A stretch of DNA of 64,000 nucleotides from Aurelia coerulea (taxonomy: Eukaryota > Cnidaria > Scyphozoa > Semaeostomeae > Ulmaridae), in the NCBI GenBank assembly GCA_039566865.1, contig CM076958.1, positions 3,348,001 through 3,412,000 of the forward strand, written 5' to 3'. This document shows positions 22,410-34,814 of the stretch, piece after piece. The notes under the pieces were generated by a model. That model ran no database searches, was not told where the DNA came from, and was given only the letters and a program-made list of their open reading frames with translations. Within the stretch, counting starts at the first letter, position 1, and each line of letters begins with the position of its first letter. Both the position numbers and the translations under genes were made by a program.

Positions 22410-22645
22410 TTTCTGTTAGATTCAATGAAAGAAACTTCAGTTACTTCTCTGCATTCCTGCCGTGAACTTTTTTGATGTTTTCATCATTTCAAAATACAGC
22501 GTTATCTGTTTCAACTTGTTTGAGATTTAACGTCATCAAATTTCTAAATCATAAGATAGAAGAGTGATATACTTCTGCTTACCGCTATACTATAGCCCTT
22601 CATAATATATGGCTTTCTTAATAATTCTACTCTTTCTTCCATTAA
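22410..22645. mobile_element. Family F fragment
   Basis: AACGTCATCAAATTTCTAAATCATAAGATAGA and the flanking blocks match the central part of the other copies. The ends are lost. Confidence 0.55.
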
Positions 22646-23069
22646 TTCCATTAACGTTCCTTCGGACAGGACGTTAAACTAGGGGTACCATGCCTGGATG
22701 CGGCATGCATAGTGGGCTTAAATTTGTTTTGAGAAGCTAGAAACATTTCCTGCCGATTCAAAATAAATTACTGAAAACCAAATTTAGAACTTTCTATGCT
22801 TTTAGCTTGTGTCAAAACTTTCCTGGGATTCTTTCATGAAAAATCAAACATGGTACGTGCATGTAGACGTTCATTGGCAGCTGTTACATATCACATCTCC
22901 CCCTGAATGGAAGTCACCAGGTTGCAAATTTAATTCAGGCTGCTGAGGTTACGACTTGAATTCATAGTAATTAGCCTCTTCAATGATATCGTTGTTTGCT
23001 TGAAAATCTTCACCGCCCAAAAACAGATGATTTCTTCATGAAGAGATTATCCCATGTTTTAGGATTTCT

Positions 23070-24400
23070 ATAATTGCTATTGTGAAGTTATCGAGCAACG
23101 TGTTCTGGTGGATTTTGTTGTTGAGAGATTTTGATCAGTTGGAACCCGTTCCAGCTGAGTGTTTAGGCTTGCAAATCTGTTCTAAATTGCCGTATTTCTA
23201 GTTGTCGATTGCAAAAAGAAAGAAGCAAGGCTTGGTATTGTTATTGTCAAGTTTTCAAGAAACGTGTTCTGATGGATTGTGTTGTGAAGAGACTTTACGT
23301 TGTCTTAACCGTTCCAGCTGAGTGTTTAGGCTTGCAAATCTGTTCTAAATTGCCGTATTTCTAGTTGTTGATTGCAAAAAGAAAGAAGCAAGGCTTGGTA
23401 TTTAGGGTTATTGTCAAGTTTTCAAGAAACGTGTTCTAATGGATTGTGTTGTGAAGGGACTTAACGTTGTCTTAACCGTTCCAGCTGAGTGTTTAGGCTT
23501 GCAAATCTGTTCTAAATTGCCGTATTTCTAGTTGTTGATTGCAAAGAGAAAGAAGCAAGGTTTGCTATTGTTATTGTCAAGTTTTCAAGAAACGTGTTCT
23601 GATGGACTGTGTTGTGAAGAGACTTAACGTTGTCTTAACCGTTCCAGCTGAGTGTTTAGGCTTGCAAATCTGTTTCAAATTGATAGAGCTTTGTTGTTGA
23701 TTGCGAACAGAACGAAGCAGAGTTTATTATTGTTATTGCAATGTGTTTTGGTGGGTTTTGTTGTTGAGAGACTTTCCTTGGTTGTAACGTTCCAGCTAAG
23801 TGTTTAGGTTTGCAAATCTGTTCTAAACTGCTAGAGAAAGTTTGTGAAGAGAAAGAATCAAGGCTTAACATTGTCATTGTGAAGTTTTCAAGTAATTCTT
23901 CTGGTGGATTTTGTTGTCGAGAGACTTGCTAAGTTTTAATCGCTCCAGCTAAGTGTGTAGGCTTGCAAATCTGTTCTAAATTGATAGAGTTTTAGTCGTT
24001 AATTGTAGGGAGAAAAAAGGAAGGCTTGTTATTGTCGAGCTTTCAAGACACGTGTTTTGGTGGCTTGTGTTTTCGAGTGACTTTTCTAGGTTTTAACCCG
24101 TTTCAGCTAAAGCTACTTACAGAATCGGTACTTCATATAGAGATCCACTTTGCTTTGTCATGTTTCGCTCCAGCTGAGCGGTAAGAATTGTGATTTCGTT
24201 ACGGATTGCTAGGGTCCTGGTCGTTGATTACTGCGAGAAAGAAGATTTAATGAAATAACTTGAAACTGCTTGTAGAATCGGTGCCCCGCATAGAGATACA
24301 CTGTGCTATGTCATTTTTAGCTCCAGCTAAGTTACAAGTATTTCGAATTCGTCTTAAATTGCTCGAGTCATAGTTGTTGGTTGCTATCAGAAAGGAGATT
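23070..24400. repeat. Satellite-like tandem array, units about 148-167 bp
   Basis: The marker GTTTAGGCTTGCAAATCTG recurs at 23161, 23324, 23491, 23654, 23802 (one change) and 23955 (one change), each preceded by TTCCAGCTGAGT or TCCAGCTAAGT. Units become more diverged to the right, with echoes near 24165 and 24320. Interior shared blocks include GAAAGAAGCAAGGCTTG and TTTTCAAGAAACGTGTTCT. The array is in the 10.8-kb intron between exons E and F. Confidence 0.85.
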
Positions 24401-26324
24401 TGATAAAATATCTTGGAGAGACTGATGTACTGGAACGTATCATAGGGAAGTAGAAAGTTTGAATGAAGTTTGTGGACCAAGATCCATACTAAAGCAGTGT
24501 CGCCAAAAAGACCCCAAAGGTGTTGTATATGGTCGCAAAATGTTTATTTTCATATATATCTGCACCTAATGGAGAAGAATCGAAGAGCTTAGGGTTGCCG
24601 ACAATTATGAGCTGATGTACATTTCCGAAAGACAGTGAACGAATCTGAAAACATGCCGTTGCCGAAATGTTGCTGTTTACTATGAACTTGTGGCACTCTG
24701 CTGGGATATAGAAAGCCGTTGGTAGATTTATGACAGAACTGTCCACTTACTGATCGTTAAAGTTATCACTAGTGAAGCGTCCAAATCGTTGGAGGGTAAC
24801 TCAGTGAACCTACTGAAGCTTTTAGTGGACAGGATTGTCGCGAGTTTATGATCGCCCAGCAAGATTATGAGAAGTTGAATAAAACGATGCAAAATCTCGC
24901 TTCAGTGAAAGATTATGTGTGGTTTTGTTTGCAATTTCAGCTGGTTGCTCAATGAATAGAAGACGAAACATGAAGATAAGATCTAAATTAATTTCAAATA
25001 TTTTTTAAGTACCAGTGGAGAATAAAATGAACTTTGTGTGGGATAATTTTCTTAAAAAGACGCTGGGGAATAGAAGAAAGCAGATGAAAGAATCAGTGTT
25101 TTAATATTTTATGAGACAGTTGAATTTGCAAATTTTAGTGATGCTGTATTCTGAAAGCCGCAGAGAAGAAAGTAGCAATTTAGCTTGACGCGAGGATAGT
25201 TTATTTGCTTTACGAAGAATCAGGTTATGTTCAAAGAATAATCGAGAAGACAATCACAGTGGGAAATTCATGCTGCGCGATGCAGAGTTTTGCAGGGCAA
25301 GGTTATTGAATAGGAACAATAGAATGATGCAATTTGAAGATGTCAATTAAATGAAAGCAGTGCTTGGTTGAAAACGTTTTAGCAACTCGTGTGTAACAAG
25401 TCTGGTCGAAGGGAGGACAATACGTATTGAAAATAAAGAAGGCAATCAAATTATATTTGATGATGACAACGCTTTGTTGAGCTGTGCTTCTTAAGCAACT
25501 CGTATATGAAAATGCCAGTAGATGGACAGTGTGTATTGAAAATAAACAACGGAGCGGAACAATGCCTATTGAAATAAACGATGTTTTCTAAACAATGCCA
25601 ATTGAACAGTAGCTATTTTGAATGACTTTAACAAGCAATCTTATCTGAGCAATGATTCACTGAAAGACAATCCTAAACAATAGGTATTATGTATGAATGA
25701 TGCCAACGAGGAGTGCTAATTGTGTTACAACAATACATATTTTCTGAAGAAGTTCATTCGGACGCAGACAATTGTAGGAGAACAAAACTCCTTAGGATGA
25801 ACAATGCTGATCCACAATGCTTATTGCTTAAAGACAATGTCTGTTCAAAAGTTTTCGAAGAATCGATCCTGATAAACAGTTTGCAACTTTTGAACAACTA
25901 CAAGCGTTTTTGATATCTTTGACTTTCTCAACTTTAGTTGGCATTTTTTAAAGGAAAAATAGCAGTTTCAAAGAAAAAGTGGCTCGAATTTGGATCTGAT
26001 TTGGGTTCCAGTAGAGACAGTGTGGCTCGTAATTAGGACCATCAGGGGCCAACGTGAACATTGATTGAAGCAAGATTTACTTCGAAAACGTTATGCAGTT
26101 GAAATGAGCAATCAAATTTGTTAGTCCATTGGTTTTCTTCTGGAACTGAAATTCAGGTTTAAAGAAATCTCATGCAGTCAACAAGAAAACTTTCATTTGA
26201 AAACTAACTGAACTGAAAATGATCTCAAGTTGCTTTCTCAGAAGACCAAAGACAAAACAGGCAATGAAAGAGTCGAAAAACAAAGAATGGTAAAGTTTTT
26301 GACTGCTTCAACGTGTTGCTTATT
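24401..26324. other. Intron sequence, nothing firm
   Basis: Purine-rich AT-rich DNA with many short AACAATG and GAACAAT motifs. No exon, repeat edge or RNA gene recognised. Confidence 0.4.
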
Positions 26325-26510
26325 AAAGTGAAGGTGATTTTTGGGCATTTAATGCCAAGCGCTGGTATCAGGAAGTAGCTTAGCGCTAATCAAGTCTTTG
26401 ACCCCTTTTCATCACGCTCAAGAGGTGCTGGTAGGGTTGACAAACCCCGTCTGCCTCACTGTTCTGACTGCTAAGGCAGTGGATTACAAAACGGTGCCAT
26501 AATACTTTCA
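26325..26510 (-). repeat. tRNA-derived SINE, minus-strand copy
   Basis: The reverse complement reads GGCAGTGGATTACAAAAC, GTCAGAACAGTGAGGCAGAC, CTTGAGCGTGATG, AGCGCTAAGCTACTT, collinear with the copy at 20614. The B-box region is decayed. Confidence 0.7.
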
Positions 26511-27276
26511 TTAGATTTATTAGACCATTTCATTTGCCACAGATGGCGTTTGGATCGAGTGTCGAACTCTGATATATTTTGTGAATGCAAGCAACATCGT
26601 GAAGCTCGTTCTCAGAAGAAACGCAGCTATCGTTGGCATGGAGGTGCTTAAAGCGTGCTTCCATTCATCGAGTAGACTTTTTTGATCGACTTTTTGATCG
26701 CTAAACATCCATACATACCTTTGACGTTACATCTCAGGATTTGATGAACAATTCGGGCCGATCGTCCAAAACGCGCGATCGCAGAAAAAAGTTGAAACTG
26801 AATGCTTTTCAGTATCGAAAACGAGTTTAGCTTCTTTCGTTTTCAAACTGTGAAATTAGACTTGGAAATGCAGCCATGTCGTTTATTCTACTGTTAAGTT
26901 CTCAAAAACGAATTCTAAAACATGTCTAATGTTAACTGGAGTTGTCCAAGTGACTTGGGCAAGTCCAAATGTTGACTGACATTTGAGCACCCGGCTTCAA
27001 CCGCGGAGAATTTCTTACAGATAAAACACAAAATGAAAGATGTCGTCGATAATGACAAAGAAAGAGTTTCACACCTTAAAGCACATATTTCACATTAGCA
27101 ATTGGTTAATACAACAAACAAGTTTGGAGTGGAATTCCATTGTTTCGAGACATTTTATTTCTGTTTCATGAATTTTTATTGCCATGAAAATTCAGCCTCG
27201 AGCCTGTGCTTTGTAATAAACAATAGAGAGAATTGTATTGCATTAACCAATCAGCTTCATGACATATGCCCTTTAA

Positions 27277-27402
27277 AGGCTCTTATTCAACCATCATGCC
27301 GTGCACGTGCCGTCTTCTGGGTTGTCTTTGTTGTCGCTATAACAACAAGAAAGACCAACCAAGAGATGGCACGTGCAAGACATGATGGTTTAATGAGAGC
27401 CT
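27277..27402. mobile_element. 126-bp palindromic MITE
   Basis: TTAA at 27273-27276, AGGCTCTTATTCAACCATCA; right arm TGATGGTTTAATGAGAGCCT, then TCAA (decayed TTAA). It shares GAGATGGCACGTGCAAG with the 19904 element. Confidence 0.68.
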
Positions 27403-27631
27403 TCAAAGGGAATGTAAGCATATGAAAATGGCTCAAGCCACTTGCGGTCAAACTCTAGCCAATCAGATCTTGGTAATTCCTGTTGAATTCGCTAAGTTAC
27501 CCAAGTATGATGCGTCACGTGTCATGGCCTCTAATCTTTGCACGGCCATTTTTATCAAAGGCTTATATATGCTTTGATTCCCTTTAAGCATAATCGAATA
27601 CCAAGGTTTTATCATTGTTCTATCTGATTTA

Positions 27632-28088
27632 GGCTCCGTCCACACGTATACGTTTACGTTTGTAAAACGCATAGAGTGTTTTCCATCCACACTGATCCAT
27701 TAATCGTTTACAGAGCGTTTTAGCCTGTCCACACGCAAACGCCCAAACAATTGAAAATGATTGATGAACATGGTGGATGTGACGTCACCATTTACGAAAG
27801 TATGCGTTTACGACTGTCTACATGAAAACGTGAAAACAGCGTTTTCAAACAACTGAAAGCGATTAATGAATACAATGTCTATGACGTCATCATTTACGAA
27901 AGTATGCGTTTACGACCGTCCACGTGTAAACTTGAAAACAGCGTTGTCAAAAGTATCCATTTTGGAAAGGGTTTACGAATGTATGCGTTTAGGGTAACCT
28001 GAAACGCCGTTTACGTGTGGACGCAAGGTGTAAACGCATACCAATGTATGCGTTTATGAACGTAAACGTATACCTGTGGACAGTGCCT
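27632..28088. mobile_element. MITE with ends of the GTCCACACGTATACG type
   Basis: Left GGCTCCGTCCACACGTATAC, GTTTACGTT; right AACGTAAACGTATACCTGTG, GACAGTGCC. Internally there are many TATGCGTTTACGA repeats. About 455 bp. It ends about 140 bases before exon F. Target duplication not resolved. Confidence 0.7.
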
Positions 28089-28230
28089 CAGTGCACTAAG
28101 AGGTTTTATATCTATTTCTTTTACTACAAATCACGTTGTCATAGTGAAGACCTGAATATCTTGTTTTCAAAGTTCTTCCTTACTCAGAACGGTATTTCAT
28201 TGTGATGCAGATATTTTTTCTTTTCAACAG

Positions 28231-28276
28231 GGTGTCCAAAATTCAAGAAGCAATCACCATGAGCGAATGGGAACAG
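28231..28276 (+). CDS. Gene 2, exon F: terminal helix of PH-like domain
   Basis: A 46-base exon, phase 2 in, phase 0 out: acceptor TTCTTTTCAACAG, donor GTAAGC. Encodes, with the split Trp, VSKIQEAITMSEWEQ. A Trp followed by Val-x-x-Ile-x-x-Ala-Ile is the expected C-terminal helix of a PH domain. The intron before it is 10.8 kb. Confidence 0.76.
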
Positions 28277-30028
28277 GTAAGCCATATTTTTTAAGACCCA
28301 TGAACATTCACATAAATATGGAGCATTTGTTTGTTTTATGATTCGTTGACTGTGACCGAGGTAGTTGATTGTGGTTCTGTAGAGGCACGAGCTCCTTGAA
28401 TCAAGTTGGCTACTTAGACGATATCATTGATTTAGGTACTTCAGACTACCGTTTGCGTAAATTGTTATATTACAAAGGAAATCAAATTAAAACGACAGTG
28501 CAACTTACGTCAAGAACCAAAACGTATTCTAACTGCTAGCAGAGTTTTAATGAATCTGCGTTAGCGGTGATCATAGATATTGCTTCAATAGGTGGCCACT
28601 GAGGGCAGTATGACTGCATGTCTGTCTTTAAAATTGCTTCAAAAGGCGGCCGCTTAGGGCTATGTCTACCTAGAAAACAATCGTTCATAGCTTGGGTTTA
28701 AACTTGATTTGGTCGCTAGGAAATTTCAGCTGTGAAAAAGTTGACCTGGTTCTGCATGAGCTTTTTGCATTTTTACGGGCACATCAGGAAACAGGGGTCC
28801 GGCAAGGAACCCCCTTTGCTACCGGGAATCTGTTTGAAACGTAGAAGGATAGTTCTCATAATAATCAAGATATCAAAGGTTGCCAATGTGGTGAAGTACC
28901 TGAATTTCCTTTCACACCAGTAAATCGAATGAAAGATGTATTAACCAATCACCAAGCGTGCAGTGCTTTTTAAAGGTTTGATGTCAATGCTGTAAATTAC
29001 AAAGCATTAGACCTTGGAAAGAAACTCATTAGACCCTGTCATCAGGCCAAGCGGAAATCATGCTTGAAGCGTTTTTCTTGGCGCTGTCCAGATAAGAGTT
29101 GCGTATCAGGACGCATGGAACTAATGCGTGCAGACCTGAGTTTTACTTTGCCAGTCTATCTGCATCTTGCAAACGAGGCCTATTATTCATACTTAGCAAT
29201 AAAAGCCGGCATCGTGATTCAATGAAATAGTATTTTGATAAAACGAGTTAAGTTATTAAAAAGGCTCTTGTTTATTTACAAATTTTAAGCTCACGCAAAT
29301 CGTAAATTAATTTGGGACGACACACCTGCACCTAAATGCCGATCTCGGCTTAATCTTGTAAAACATTCAAAAATCTGTTTGGATTATTGCTTTTGATCTT
29401 ATGAGTTAAAAAATGAGAGGAAATTTTGCAAATTGGCTATAAATTATGCTGTTTTACGATTCAAATCTTATGGCAATATGCTTATAACGCAAATTATACC
29501 TGTCGAGATTCGAGTCAAAATTAGACGAGCGGAAAAGGGGGTTGATTGCCAACGATCCGGGGGTTAACTGCACTAAACTGGGTGTGGTGTTCGGTGGTAT
29601 AATAGGTTATATATCAAACGTAAAATTCAAAATAATTGTGTGTATCTGAACCGTAAACAGTATTGAGTTAATGTCAATTATAGACATTTGAAAATAGAAT
29701 CTTTGGTTCAGATCTGGATTTTGTACCAGGCGAGTCATAAGAAACGAACACAGTTTGAAAGGCTTTGTTCCCTTGATATACTTGCAATAATATTGGAAAT
29801 TTGTTTGTTTAATAGCCACCATGATAATTTTGATTTTAAAATTGATCTGACTACAATTTATCAATCTCTTTTTCTCAAGGACTGCCATTACTTGAATACA
29901 TTTAGAGCAAAACTAACATTTCTTCATCATTAGCATCAAAAGAGGATAAAACTCTCCCAAGAGAGGATAAAACGTTATAACACATTTAATCGTCACTGTT
30001 GCAAGAGGAAATTTTGTACTGTTGAAAT
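28277..30028. other. Intron sequence, nothing firm
   Basis: AT-rich. No element ends, exon or RNA gene recognised. Confidence 0.4.
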
Positions 30029-30287
30029 TACATGAGAAATTTCAACCCGTGTTGAGTTTTGACAGCATCGTTTATTTTGCCTAGCTTTTACATGAAATCT
30101 CAACACAGGAGGAGATAAGATCACATGATATGAATGCATTTGCAAATGATAGAAGCAGAAATGTCAATCTCCTTTGAGTTTCAACTCGACCTCCTTCATG
30201 TAAACGCGATGAAGGCTTACACCGTCAACCGAGTTGAAACTCAACCCGTGTTCTTAACACGGGCTGAGATTTCTCATCTAAAAGGCG
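30029..30287. mobile_element. Probable MITE
   Basis: GAGAAATTTCAACCCGTGTT at the left mirrors AACACGGGCTGAGATTTCTC at the right. Internal TTGAGTTTCAACTCG. About 260 bp. Target site not resolved. Confidence 0.55.
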
Positions 30288-30810
30288 TCTAAGGCAGAAA
30301 AATGAACATTTGACTTCAAAGGAATATGTCATAGAATTTTACAGGCTTAGAATCAATGCTCATTTAGCCAGGCTCCTATGTCACATGCTGAATTTGATCT
30401 TTTTGGCTTTGCGAAACAGATCCACAGCTGTAATTGTATAAGCACTTGTCATAGATTTCTTTGAGAGTTTACCACGACAGACGACCAACTATATCTTGTT
30501 GAGGCTTGTAATGATAGGTGGGAATGCATGTCTGTCATTTAAATGGAAATTTTTTATGAAACACTATCAAAAACCAGATAAAGGTTATAGTAAAAGGTGG
30601 GGTTTTTCTCTTGGAAACTCAACCATTTTTGTGATAAGAAACTTGCCTAGTGGTTTGTACAATACAAGCCTACTCACTTTGATCTGAAATTGCTTTGTTG
30701 ATGAAGTTCTGTTATTTGCTAAATAAGAAGGTCAAATGAGATCTGTACCCATACCAGAGTGGTGAACTACGAATGACACAGCATTGTGAACGACGTCATA
30801 TAAATATATA

Positions 30811-31022
30811 GCCTATAATCTAGTGTCGACCGGCCTTCTTGTACACACAAACATGGTAAATATTTAGCCTATAATATAGTGCTGACCGGCCTTCTTGCGG
30901 ATATAAACAGGGTCAATATTTAGCCTATAATGTAGTGCCGACCGGCCTTCTTGCACATATAAACATGGTAAATATATAGCCTATAATATAGTGCCGACCG
31001 GCCTTCTTGCACATATAAACAT
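30811..31022. repeat. Tandem repeat, 56-57 bp unit, four copies
   Basis: GACCGGCCTTCTTG recurs at about 30827, 30884, 30940 and 30996, each unit also carrying TAGCCTATAAT and ACATATAAACATGG-like sequence. Copies are nearly identical, so the array is young. Non-coding. Confidence 0.85.
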
Positions 31023-32504
31023 GGGAGCCCCTTTAACAAACTAAAGGAATAAGAACTAGATTATAAAGGTATGAATATCCTTAAACATTAAAGAAATAAA
31101 GATATAAACTTGAAGATATAAATACTTGAATCATATCTTGGATCTAAGTTGTAAAGATATTTATTACCTGATAAGAATATTCTTAAAGGGGGCTGGATAA
31201 GAAACATGTAAACAAATCCACGGTTTGTGGATCAAATATCGCAGTCGGAAAGGAGAATTCATTTGTGATTAGCTAAATTCAAGAGAAAAGATCCTTATCT
31301 AGATACAGGCTGATTTTTGGGTGAAGATCAACGAATACACTTGTTGGAAATCCATCTATATCACAGCAATCCCAAAACATATGGAAATTTGATTTGTATC
31401 AGAAGAAAGGGCAAAGGCTAATCTCCAAGTTGAGACATTCATTTTGTATTTATATTAAATAGTCGCAATATAATAGCTCACCAAAAAACATCCAAATCAA
31501 AAGTTTCCGCGGTAAATTGTTGAGCTACTCTTTTTCAGACATCGAAAGGGATATTTTGACTCACTTTTCAAAACTTCATATCCCCTGGAATTGTCGATAA
31601 CTCCCCCCGTACTAGTACTAAATTGCAAAGCTTCGACGATTTTATATTCCGTACGTCGACTTCGCAGTATGCGTTCTCAAAACCACACATCGACCTCTTG
31701 TTCGAAATATGATCGTATTGTTGTCAGAAATGTAATCCAATAAGCGTTTGATTGCAAGGATTCTGCCAGATTTTGAACCATGGAGGTAAAAACTTGTATT
31801 TTGTAAAAGCCGGACCGAGATATCCTCGGAAGATTGGAATTCCAAGGGCCGTCAAGTCCTGATAGCATAGATATAAAATTATATGACCTATTTCTTTGAA
31901 CTGAATAGCTTCAAAAAAACTTTAGTTATTTCACTATACTTCTACTTTTGGACGTTGCTGAATTCTTCAATGTTTCAAACTCAGAGCATTTTCTTCTCCT
32001 CCAAGAATTGAAGAAAAGTTTTGAAAAGTACTTAAAACCATCATAGTTTCTAAGCATTTTGAGGAAATATACAGGGTGTCCCAAAAAAATTGTTCCCCTA
32101 TTTGTCTGAAGATTGCGACAAAACTGCACAAGATTCTCGCCAAACTTTTGCATGATGGTGTTCTTCAGATGCTCAATTAAAGTTTGCCACCATCCCTGTA
32201 AGAATCAGTGGAAAAATGATGGAGCTACGACCTTCAGAAGACCAAATTTGCCCGATCACTGAAACCAGCGGTCGGGCATTTTGTCTTACTATTTTGCAGC
32301 GATAGATAGCTTTATGGAATGAAAATGAAACAGCAGCCTCCAATGTCATAACTCTCGTGAAAATTCCGATAATCCTCGGAGAGTTCCATTATTCCTGACC
32401 TCACAGAAATTATTTCTTACCTCACATGAAGATACTTATCACTGCAAAATAGTAAGGCAAAATGGCCGACTGCTGGTGTCAGTCGTCAGGCAAATTTGGT
32501 CTTC

Positions 32505-32588
32505 TCAAATCAAATCAAATCAAATCAAATCAAATCAAATCAAATCAAATCAAATCAAATCAAATCAAATCAAATCAAATCAAATCAT
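32505..32588. repeat. (CAAAT)n microsatellite, about 84 bp
   Basis: Perfect pentanucleotide run. On the minus strand it reads (ATTTG)n and is the direct 3' continuation of the retroposon fragment at 32589-32980. Confidence 0.92.
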
Positions 32589-32980
32589 AATCATTATTTA
32601 AAGTTGGTGTGACAATAGTTGTAGGAAAACTAATTAATACCAACTATTTACAATATAATTTACAAAGATTTATAAGAATTAGTATTTACAAGCTACATAA
32701 TATAATGGACAGGCTACTTACAAATTTTACAATTACACTGTTCACCCGTCCAGGTTTTGATCTTTCTTTTAAAGCTTGCAACTGATGGTAGCTCCTTTAT
32801 CTCATCTTTTAGATTATTCCACAATAAGCTTCCTCGGAATGAGAGCGACTCCGTGCCAAATTTTATTGTCCTTGTACTCGGTAATTTACACAGATGCTTA
32901 GTTCTGAGATCGTATTGAATCTCTTTCCTTTCATGAAGGTGCCAGATGTATGCTGGATTTATTCTGGATTTATTCTGTGT
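32589..32980 (-). pseudogene. Non-LTR retrotransposon 3' end (CR1/L2-like)
   Basis: Minus strand: INPAYIWHLHERKEIQYDLR, then ESLSFRGSLLWNNLKDEIKE, SFKRKIKTWTG, CNCKICK and stop near 32714. These match the copies at 11393 and 50915. The 3' UTR (TTGTAAATAGTTGG-like, ACTTTAAATAATGATTATG) runs into the pentanucleotide repeat. The polymerase core is missing. Confidence 0.8.
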
Positions 32981-33411
32981 AGGTCGTAGCTCCATCATTT
33001 TTCAACGGATTTTTACGGGGATGGTGGCAAACTTTAATTGAACATCTGAAGAGCACCATCATGCAAAAGTTTGGCGAGAATCTTTGCCGTTTTGTCGCAA
33101 TCTTCAGACAAACGGGGCACAATTTTTTTGGGACACCCTGTAGAATGATTTTCCAGAAGGCCATTGTTTATGATTGTCTACAATATGGTATCAAGCACAA
33201 GTCTTTCACTCTTCTGCTGTACGCTTCAGGAACTCGAGGACGTCACATCCTCAAATGAGTTAAAATATAAAACAACCTATGATTTTGAAAAGTATTCAAG
33301 GTTTCTGAAAAGTCCAACGGTAGAATTATAGCGAAGTAGCTAAAGTTTCTGCAATGCCATTAAATTCAAAGAAATAGGTTATAGAATCTTTTGCCAACCT
33401 TGTATTTGCAG

Positions 33412-33478
33412 GACTCCGTCAGTTTTATGGTCCGGCTTTTGTGTTTACCGGAGAACTTCCATCTGGTTTCTATTCAAG
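33412..33478 (+). CDS. Gene 2, alternative exon candidate (67 bases)
   Basis: Acceptor TGTATTTGCAG, donor GTTAAT (weak). Read in phase 0 from exon F it encodes DSVSFMVRLLCLPENFHLVS and IQ, leaving one base, which fits the exon at 38500. It cannot be used together with the microexon at 33662 in this frame, so one of the two, or a mutually exclusive pair, is implied. Confidence 0.3.
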
Positions 33479-33661
33479 GTTAATACATCAATCGTAGAAC
33501 GTCGTATCTTCCATACACAGCTGAAACGTGGACGTGTTGGAATATATCGCAGAATTTCTTACGGGAATAAAATGATTTCTTCCATAGCGTGTGAAGATTG
33601 CCTTATTATTAGCAGAATCATGAAACTGCTTTCTGATTATTTTCTCTTTTTTTCTCAACAG

Positions 33662-33671
33662 ATTGGAACTG
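33662..33671 (+). CDS. Gene 2, candidate 10-base microexon
   Basis: A near-ideal acceptor (TTTTCTCTTTTTTTCTCAAC then AG) is followed by ATTGGAACTG and a near-ideal donor (GTGAGT). Phase 0 in and 1 out exactly bridges exon F to the exon at 38500, giving WEQ-IGTA-AVDERL. The evidence is splice-site quality plus phase only. Confidence 0.4.
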
Positions 33672-34814
33672 GTGAGTTGACAAGTTTTTTTATTCATTTC
33701 TTTTGCCATTTGAGTAAAGAAAAAAACGCTCTGGGCTTACAAGGTTAAAGCGTGGTAAGTGCTTTATTTAGTAGCCTGGATCTTCAAATTTATTTGAGAG
33801 TTGACCTCGTTAAAAGCAGACCTTTGGTTCCGAAATTGTGGATGATTTTCGAAAGGTTTCTTTTTGCGAGCTTGCAAAAATGAGTGAAATCTTACATCAT
33901 AGTTTTACTTACGAGATTGAATTTTATCGTTTTCGGAGAATGTGGTGCTCAAAAGTGCAACTCTCTGTGGATAGAAAATGGATATTTATTTGTCAAATTT
34001 TTGTGCGTCGCATTTTTTTCCACAAAGGTAATAGCATGAGATTTTGTCGTTACTGGAAGGAAGAAAATGTGGAGAAATTTGATCGAAGTTTTCAGCTGTT
34101 TTCACAAGCATTTTAGGAATAGCCTTACATAACGGATTCATCGTACTAAACCCATAAACGCAACAAAACACCGTAATCTGTAGAAAGAAGACTGTTAACT
34201 CCTGTAAAAGAACAACAACCAAAATAAACCTGTAACTAGCTTTTCAATTCATTCTTTAGAAGATCACGCACAAGACATCTTTTCAAAATTGGGAGACTGT
34301 TTTATTACAGCTGTTAGATTAATTAAAAGATTGTTTCTATGCATTGATGAGTGTTTAATATGAAAGTGGTCTTGAGATTTGAATTTTACATTGCAGAAAA
34401 TGGTTGTTTGCTAGTTTTAAAACGTGCCTCTGTGAGCACAAGACCCTGGCCAAACGAGCATATACTGTTTGCCAAACATCTGAAATTTTCTTGCAAGTAA
34501 CCCACGTTGCAAAACGTTGCTTGACGAGCAGAATTAAGTACACTTCTCCTTGCAATATTTTGAAAAAGTTCAGAAACATATTTCTGTCTGTTGCAAGCAA
34601 AGAAAAAGCGTTTTTCGAGCAGTGTTTTGCGACATGGTCAAAAGGACACACATTTTGCTTGGCAGGCAAATCTCAAATGTTTGCTGAATATTGGTTGCCC
34701 GTTTAGCTGGCAAATCGCGCGGTTCAAGTAAACCAGGAAGTTGAAAGCAAAAAGGCAACTCATGTGACGGTAATTATTTATGGAAAGTTTCGTATTTCAT
34801 ATATTTAGCAAAGG

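Larger units (their letters stand above)
32072..33140. mobile_element. Mariner-like MITE, type G, with internal insertion
   Basis: TA|CAGGGTGTCCCAAAAAA and TTTTTTGGGACACCCTG|TA. The uninterrupted relative at 56106-56702 is 597 bp. The extra sequence is the microsatellite plus retroposon fragment at about 32505-32980, inserted after GGCAAATTTGGTCTTCT. Confidence 0.82.
31865..33400. mobile_element. Family F element split by a mariner MITE that is itself split by a retroposon
   Basis: Left half 31865-32069 (TGACCTATTTCTTTGAACTG ... CTTAAAACCATCATAGTTTC) and right half 33143-33400 (TTTATGATTGTCTACAATAT ... AAAGTCCAACGGTAGAATTA) are contiguous in the intact copy at 45750. Between them lies the TA-flanked MITE 32072-33140. 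Confidence 0.75.

Noticed and set aside
34355..34758. Open frames on both strands of about 100 codons
   Set aside because: Overlapping on opposite strands without motifs or splice context; chance.
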